Program-made: the position numbers and the translations under genes
The notes under the pieces: generated by a model
The model's database searches: none
What the model saw: the letters and a program-made list of their open reading frames with translations, nothing else
What the model was told of the DNA's origin: nothing
Source: Pseudomonadota bacterium
Lineage (GTDB): Bacteria > Pseudomonadota > Gammaproteobacteria > Burkholderiales > Burkholderiaceae_C
Direction of reading: 5' to 3'
Length of the DNA stretch: 11,439 nt
NCBI GenBank assembly: GCA_023396625.1
Contig: JAEWVY010000006.1
Span: forward strand, 1 to 11,439
In this document: piece by piece, positions 6,457-11,439 of the stretch
How positions within the stretch are numbered: position 1 is the stretch's first letter
Layout of the letters: every line of letters starts with the position of its first letter

Positions 6457-7938
6457 ATGACCCACGACACCCAAGCCCCGATGGATTCCGCCGCGCCCTC
6501 CGCCTTTCCCGTGGACGTGGCCATCATGGCCGCCGGCAAGGGCACGCGCATGAAAAGCCGCCGGCCAAAGGTGCTGCACCGCCTGGCCGGGCGGGCGCTG
6601 CTGCACCATGTGATCGACACGGCCGCGGCGCTCCAGCCGCGCTCGTGTGTCGTGATCACCGGGCATGGCGCTCCTGAAGTGGAAGCACACATTGACCATT
6701 TGACGCTGGAATACACCGGTTTTTCCATAAAAACCGTGCGCCAGGAGCCGCAACTGGGCACGGGGCACGCGGTGCAGCAGGCGGTGCCCGCGCTGGCCGA
6801 TGACGGCGTGGTGGTGGTGCTCTCGGGCGACGTGCCGCTGATCGCGGCGGACACGCTGCGCGCCCTGATCGCGGCCTGCGCCGGCCAGCATCTGGCGCTG
6901 CTCACCATCGAATTCGCCGACCCCACAGGCTATGGGCGCATCGTGCGCGGCGGCGCAGCCGGTGGCGACGCGCCCGTCACGGCCATCATCGAACAGAAGG
7001 ACGCGAGCGAGGCGCAGCAGCGCATCCGCGAGGTCTACAGCGGCATCATGGCCGTGCCGGCGGGGCGGCTCAAGGGCTGGCTGGCGCGGCTGGACAACCG
7101 CAACGCCCAGGGCGAGTACTACCTGACCGACATCGTGAAATTCGCCGTGGCCGACGGCGTGCGCGTGGTGGCGCACACCCTCGACGATGCGCTGCAGGTG
7201 GCCGGCATCAACAGCCCGCAGCAACTGGCCGAGCTGGAGCGCGCCCGCCAGCGGCGGGTGGCGGACGGCCTGATGACGCAGGGCGTGCGCCTGGCCGACC
7301 CGGCGCGGCTGGACGTGCGGGGCGAACTGCGTTGCGCACAGGACGTGGAGATCGACGTGAACTGCGTCTTCGAAGGCCGCGTGCACCTGGGCGAAGGCGT
7401 GAAGATCGGCGCCCACTGCGTGATCGCCAACGCCACCGTCGCCGACGGCGCGGTGATTCTTCCCTTCACCTACATCGATGGCGAGCGGGCCGGCGTGCAT
7501 GTGGGCCCGGGCGCACGGGTCGGCCCGTTCGCGCGGCTGCGCCCCGGCGCGCAGTTGGGCGCGGACGTGCACATCGGCAACTTCGTGGAGGTCAAGAATT
7601 CCACCCTGGCCGCGGGCGCCAAGGCCAACCACCTGGCCTATCTGGGCGATGCCACGGTGGGCGAGCGCGTGAACTACGGCGCCGGCAGCATCACCGCCAA
7701 CTACGACGGCGCCAACAAGCACCGCACGGTGATCGAGGACGACGTGCACGTCGGCAGCAACTGCGTGCTGGTGGCACCGGTGACCCTCGGCGCCGCCGGC
7801 ACGGTGGGCGCCGGCTCCACCATCACCCGGGACACGCCGCCCGGCGCCCTGAGCGTGGCGCGTGGCCGGCAGATGACGGTGGCGAACTGGGCGCGGCCAG
7901 TCAAGAAGAAGAAGCCAGCGCCGACAGATTCAAAATAG
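6457..7938 (+). CDS. glmU: Bifunctional GlmU: GlcNAc-1-P uridyltransferase / GlcN-1-P acetyltransferase
   Basis: The 493-residue protein makes UDP-N-acetylglucosamine from glucosamine-1-phosphate, acetyl-CoA and UTP in the cytoplasm, feeding peptidoglycan and lipopolysaccharide synthesis. The uridyltransferase domain (about 20-255) has AAGKGTRMKSRRPKVLH at 25-41, LSGDVPL with the metal-binding D125, YGR at 159-161, GEYYLTD at 219-225 and N252, the second metal ligand. The acetyltransferase left-handed beta helix (about 280-475) has VEVKNS, NHLAYLGD with the catalytic H392, NYGAGSITANYDG and KHRTVIED. Length is near the usual 450-460 plus an 18-residue N-terminal extension and a lysine-rich tail. 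The ATG at 6457 has no clear Shine-Dalgarno sequence; an in-frame ATG at 6481 is the main alternative and would remove eight residues. The gene converges on the Lrp gene with 11 bp between the two stop codons. Confidence 0.97.
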   Translation: MTHDTQAPMDSAAPSAFPVDVAIMAAGKGTRMKSRRPKVLHRLAGRALLHHVIDTAAALQPRSCVVITGHGAPEVEAHIDHLTLEYTGFSIKTVRQEPQLGTGHAVQQAVPALADDGVVVVLSGDVPLIAADTLRALIAACAGQHLALLTIEFADPTGYGRIVRGGAAGGDAPVTAIIEQKDASEAQQRIREVYSGIMAVPAGRLKGWLARLDNRNAQGEYYLTDIVKFAVADGVRVVAHTLDDALQVAGINSPQQLAELERARQRRVADGLMTQGVRLADPARLDVRGELRCAQDVEIDVNCVFEGRVHLGEGVKIGAHCVIANATVADGAVILPFTYIDGERAGVHVGPGARVGPFARLRPGAQLGADVHIGNFVEVKNSTLAAGAKANHLAYLGDATVGERVNYGAGSITANYDGANKHRTVIEDDVHVGSNCVLVAPVTLGAAGTVGAGSTITRDTPPGALSVARGRQMTVANWARPVKKKKPAPTDSK

Positions 7939-7985
7939 ATAGCAAACTACTACGAATTGGCGCTGGGAATCGGCCATTTTGTCTC
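7929..7985. repeat. Degenerate dispersed intergenic repeat (Comamonadaceae type)
   Basis: The segment opening with CAAAATAGATAGC at 7931 and closing with GGCGCTGGGAATCGGCCATTTTGTC resembles, from memory, a short repeat common between genes in Comamonadaceae (core AAAATAGATAGC, then inverted GCGCT arms, then a GGCC end). This copy is degenerate and the arms no longer pair well. It contains the glmU stop codon and the last dozen codons of the Lrp gene. No second clear copy exists in this window, so the call depends on recalled sequence. Confidence 0.4.
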
Positions 7986-8447
7986 GAATTTCGCGCGGCG
8001 GATGCAAAAAAAGGTCTTCACGTTGCGCACGTTGGCGTCGCTCGTGAACAGGCGCTGCGCCAGGGCCTGGTAGGCGGGCATATCGGCCACCTGCACGATG
8101 AGCACGAAGTCCGGCCCCGGCGAGACGCGGTAGCACTGCTGCACGGCGTCGTCGGCCGCCACGCGCTGCTCGAAGGCGTCCAGCAGCTCCTCGCCCTGGC
8201 GGTCGAGCGAGATTTCCACCACAGCGCTCAAGCCCTGACCCAGCAGCGGCGCCAGCCGCTGCGGGCTGAGCAGCGCCACCTCGCGCTCGATCAGGCCCAG
8301 CTCGCGCAGCCGCCGCACACGCCGCAGGCAGGTGGGCGGCGACACGTGCACGCGCTCGGCCAGCGCCTGGTTGCTCTGGGCGGCATCACGCTGCAGCGCG
8401 TCGAGCAGGCGCCAGTCGATGTCGTCAAGAACAGGTTTAGATTCCAT
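7950..8447 (-). CDS. Lrp/AsnC family transcriptional regulator
   Basis: This 165-residue protein has the Lrp/AsnC architecture. A winged helix-turn-helix at about 5-55 (LDDIDWRLLDALQRDA, then QALAERVHVSPPTCLRRVRRL) opens it, with LIEREVALLSP as the linker. A RAM ligand-binding domain at about 72-152 contains CYRVSPGPDFVLIVQV, the segment that lines the amino-acid pocket. Such proteins assemble as octamers or hexadecamers and respond to amino acids. The ATG at 8447 follows AGGA with a short spacing. It lies between glmU and glmS: tail-to-tail with glmU and head-to-head with glmS across 133 bp. Its last dozen residues are encoded within a repeat-like segment. Control of glmS, of itself, or of both is plausible from position but unproven; a distant target is also possible. 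Confidence 0.93.
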   Translation of the reverse strand: MESKPVLDDIDWRLLDALQRDAAQSNQALAERVHVSPPTCLRRVRRLRELGLIEREVALLSPQRLAPLLGQGLSAVVEISLDRQGEELLDAFEQRVAADDAVQQCYRVSPGPDFVLIVQVADMPAYQALAQRLFTSDANVRNVKTFFCIRRAKFETKWPIPSANS

Positions 8448-8461
8448 ATTTCCTAATTAAG

Positions 8462-8476
8462 TGGAATTCAATTCCA
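8462..8476. promoter_or_regulatory. 15-bp palindrome (candidate Lrp-type operator)
   Basis: TGGAATT-C-AATTCCA is a perfect inverted repeat with seven-base arms around one base, only 14 bases upstream of the Lrp ATG. Lrp-family sites are typically about 15 bp, AT-rich and palindromic. Autoregulation is the likely role. Confidence 0.5.
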
Positions 8477-8489
8477 ATTATGAATCAGT

Positions 8490-8536
8490 ATGAAATTTAT
8501 ACGAATAAAAATGAAAAATGAGATTAAAAATTTCAT
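8490..8536. promoter_or_regulatory. Nine-base inverted repeat spaced by 29 bp
   Basis: ATGAAATTT (8490-8498) and its exact complement AAATTTCAT (8528-8536) flank a 29-base A-rich spacer. The arms are 38 bases apart from start to start, between three and four helical turns. This could be a pair of half-sites for a wrapped Lrp assembly, or a weak hairpin; chance is possible in such AT-rich DNA. Confidence 0.35.
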
Positions 8537-8567
8537 TTCATCCCGCTTAGAGTCAAGGCCAAGCTTC

Positions 8568-8574
8568 AAAGGAG
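8568..8574 (+). promoter_or_regulatory. Strong glmS ribosome binding site that fixes the start
   Basis: AAAGGAG lies six bases before the ATG at 8581. An in-frame TTG at 8575 abuts it directly and cannot be the start. Starting at 8581 also places the catalytic cysteine at position 2, as the mechanism requires. Confidence 0.9.
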
Positions 8575-8580
8575 TTGGTC

Positions 8581-10455
<1,875 letters not shown>

Positions 10456-10465
10456 TTTTTCCGGC

Positions 10466-11023
10466 CTACGGCACAGGAAACACGGGCCCCTGCCCTGGCG
10501 CCCGTCCCGCGAGCACCTCGCGAAGCGCGGCGAGCGAGGACGCGATGGCGTCCGCCACAGGGGGAGAGGCCAGCATGCCTTCGTCGGTCAAGGTATCGGC
10601 CGTCAGCCGTATCGCGACCGATGCCGGTTCGACGATCGAGGCCGACATGGTGCGAAGCGTTTCGCGAAGCGCGGTGTCGGCGTGGTGCGCCCGGGGCTGC
10701 GCATTCAGCACCACGACGGGTTTGCTGTAGAAAGCCTCCAGGCTCACGAGCCAATCGAGCGCATTCTTGAGAGCCCCCGAGATGCCATGGGCGTACTCGG
10801 GGCTGGCAATGAGCAGGGCATCCGCACCCGCCACCGCCTGTCTCAGCCTGAGCACGGGGTCCGGCACGGCGGACTCGAGGTCGATATTGAATGCCGGGAG
10901 CGCCCCCAGCGCGTCAAACAGCTCGACGCGCATGTCGGGCGGCGCCAGCCGCGCTGCCGCCCGGAGCAAGGCTGAATTGATGGAAGCAGCGCGGAGACTG
11001 CCCGAGATCGCGAGAATTTTCAT
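10466..11023 (-). CDS. NADPH-dependent FMN reductase (flavodoxin-like fold)
   Basis: This 185-residue protein matches the NADPH-dependent FMN reductase family, in which an FMN-bound dimer reduces flavin, quinones or other acceptors using NADPH. The phosphate-binding loop GSLRAASIN is at 8-16 after strand MKILAIS, and SPEYAHGISGALKNALDWL (74-92) is the family's flavin-binding signature. Relatives include ArsH-, ChrR- and azoreductase-like enzymes, so the natural acceptor is not defined. The ATG at 11021-11023 is chosen because the first beta strand begins there and a G-rich AGGGGG lies about nine bases upstream; an upstream ATG at 11074 would add 17 residues unlike the family. It converges on glmS and diverges from the cytochrome gene across 170 bp. 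Confidence 0.93.
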   Translation of the reverse strand: MKILAISGSLRAASINSALLRAAARLAPPDMRVELFDALGALPAFNIDLESAVPDPVLRLRQAVAGADALLIASPEYAHGISGALKNALDWLVSLEAFYSKPVVVLNAQPRAHHADTALRETLRTMSASIVEPASVAIRLTADTLTDEGMLASPPVADAIASSLAALREVLAGRAPGQGPVFPVP

Positions 11024-11193
11024 GACGGTCGACCCCCTGTGCGACCTGGCATCCGGCCCGAAGTATCCGCGCACGGCCGCCCCAACATGTAACAGCCGCG
11101 CCGCATGTGAAATCCTGCACTGCGAGGCGCCCTGGAGGGCCGTTCCTCCCGGAACCGGAATCTACAATGCCCCAAGAATAAAGGGGTTTCACC
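11024..11193. promoter_or_regulatory. Divergent promoter region, FMN reductase / cytochrome c
   Basis: TACAAT at 11163-11168 is a good -10 candidate for the plus-strand cytochrome gene, giving a start near 11175 and a short leader with AAGGGG before the ATG. The -35 region is poor, so an activator may be involved. A small dyad, GTTCC-N4-GGAAC, lies at 11142-11156. Nothing clear was found for the minus-strand promoter. Confidence 0.4.
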
Positions 11194-11439
11194 ATGATGA
11201 CGCGAATCCTGGCGATGGCAGTCACGCCGCTTCTCATCGCTTCGATGCTCGTGCAGTCCGCGCTGGCGCAGTCCAGCGCGGCCAGGGCCTCGGCCAACGT
11301 CGATCTTCCGGCCCGCCTCAAGGAAATCGAGTCGAACGCGCCCCAGTATGAGGCCAGCTACCGGCTGGGCGCGAAGGTCGCTGCCTTTTGCGCCAACTGC
11401 CATGGGGAAGGCGGCAACAGCCCCAGCGCGGACATTCCC
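11194..11439 (+). CDS. Exported c-type cytochrome, N-terminal part (3' end outside window)
   Basis: The first 82 residues are present and the frame is open at the window end. The protein starts with MMTR, a hydrophobic stretch (about 5-24) and SALA, with probable signal peptidase I cleavage after A25, so it should be periplasmic. A haem-binding CANCH motif (C66, C69, H70) follows LGAKVAAF, and GEGGNSPSADIP after it matches class I cytochromes of the cytochrome c4/c553 type, which often carry a second haem domain further on. It likely transfers electrons in the periplasm. AAGGGG lies seven bases before the ATG at 11194; the second ATG at 11197 is an equally possible start. It diverges from the FMN reductase gene. 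Confidence 0.88.
   Translation, partial: MMTRILAMAVTPLLIASMLVQSALAQSSAARASANVDLPARLKEIESNAPQYEASYRLGAKVAAFCANCHGEGGNSPSADIP

Larger units (their letters stand above)
8448..8580. promoter_or_regulatory. AT-rich divergent control region of the Lrp gene and glmS
   Basis: Bases 8451-8540 contain only 19 G or C (21%), in sharp contrast to the GC-rich genes on both sides. It holds two inverted repeats listed separately and several A/T runs such as AAATTT, which suit the bent, AT-rich sites favoured by Lrp-family proteins. On the minus strand, CATAAT is a possible -10 box for the Lrp gene. A plus-strand glmS promoter cannot be placed firmly. Confidence 0.7.

Noticed and set aside
6136..7749. A long open frame of about 537 codons on the minus strand opposite glmU and the LysR gene
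   Set aside because: It spans two unambiguous plus-strand genes. Its His/Val/Gly/Ala-heavy composition is typical of antisense frames in GC-rich DNA, and it matches no family.
8575..8580. A TTG start for glmS two codons upstream of the ATG
   Set aside because: It touches the Shine-Dalgarno sequence directly and would bury the catalytic cysteine, which must follow the initiator Met.
8448..8580. A glmS ribozyme or riboswitch leader
   Set aside because: The glmS ribozyme is mainly a Gram-positive element. The spacer is short and AT-rich and does not show the conserved core or double-pseudoknot pattern.
11142..11156. GTTCC-N4-GGAAC dyad before the cytochrome gene as an operator
   Set aside because: Short arms in GC-rich DNA occur often by chance and no regulator gene is adjacent; kept only as a note in the intergenic entry.

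Overview
The window looks like ordinary chromosomal DNA from a GC-rich betaproteobacterium. It most likely belongs to the Burkholderiales, family Comamonadaceae (the Acidovorax/Comamonas group). This rests on the strong G/C bias at third codon positions, the glmU - Lrp-type regulator - glmS order, the density of LysR/TetR/Lrp regulators, and a stretch at the 3' end of glmU that resembles a repeat I remember as common between Comamonadaceae genes. No sequence search was possible, so the taxonomy is inference. I count twelve protein genes, two of them cut by the window edges. I see no RNA gene, insertion sequence, prophage or CRISPR array.

Layout. (1) 1-964, minus strand: the 5' part of a molybdopterin oxidoreductase, preceded by a TfoX N-terminal-domain protein. 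(2) 986-2691, plus strand: a TetR regulator and a metallo-beta-lactamase (MBL) fold protein that lacks several usual metal ligands. A 15-bp palindrome lies in the promoter between them. (3) 2728-5371, minus strand: an apparent three-gene operon encoding an NmrA-like NAD(P)-binding protein, an OsmC-type peroxidase and an exported MBL hydrolase with a C-terminal NTF2/SnoaL-like domain. It ends in a clear intrinsic terminator. A LysR regulator (5499-6440) diverges from it, and the shared intergenic region holds two LysR-type (T-N11-A) dyads. (4) 6457-10455: glmU (plus), an Lrp/AsnC regulator (minus) and glmS (plus). GlmS and GlmU catalyse the first and last steps of UDP-N-acetylglucosamine synthesis. 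The Lrp gene converges on glmU and diverges from glmS across a very AT-rich spacer (19 G/C in the 90 bases 8451-8540) with inverted repeats. (5) 10466-11439: an NADPH-dependent FMN reductase (minus) divergent from an exported c-type cytochrome (plus) cut by the window end.

How they may work together. Region 3 reads as a LysR-controlled redox or electrophile-stress cassette: a cytoplasmic reductase-like sensor or enzyme, a thiol peroxidase and a periplasmic hydrolase. Region 4 is cell-envelope precursor synthesis, with a possible amino-acid-responsive regulator acting on glmS. Region 2 is a self-contained regulator/enzyme pair of unknown substrate. I found no clearly new large system. The best leads are the MBL protein with a degraded second metal site, the LysR cassette with paired operators, and the AT-rich Lrp/glmS control region.
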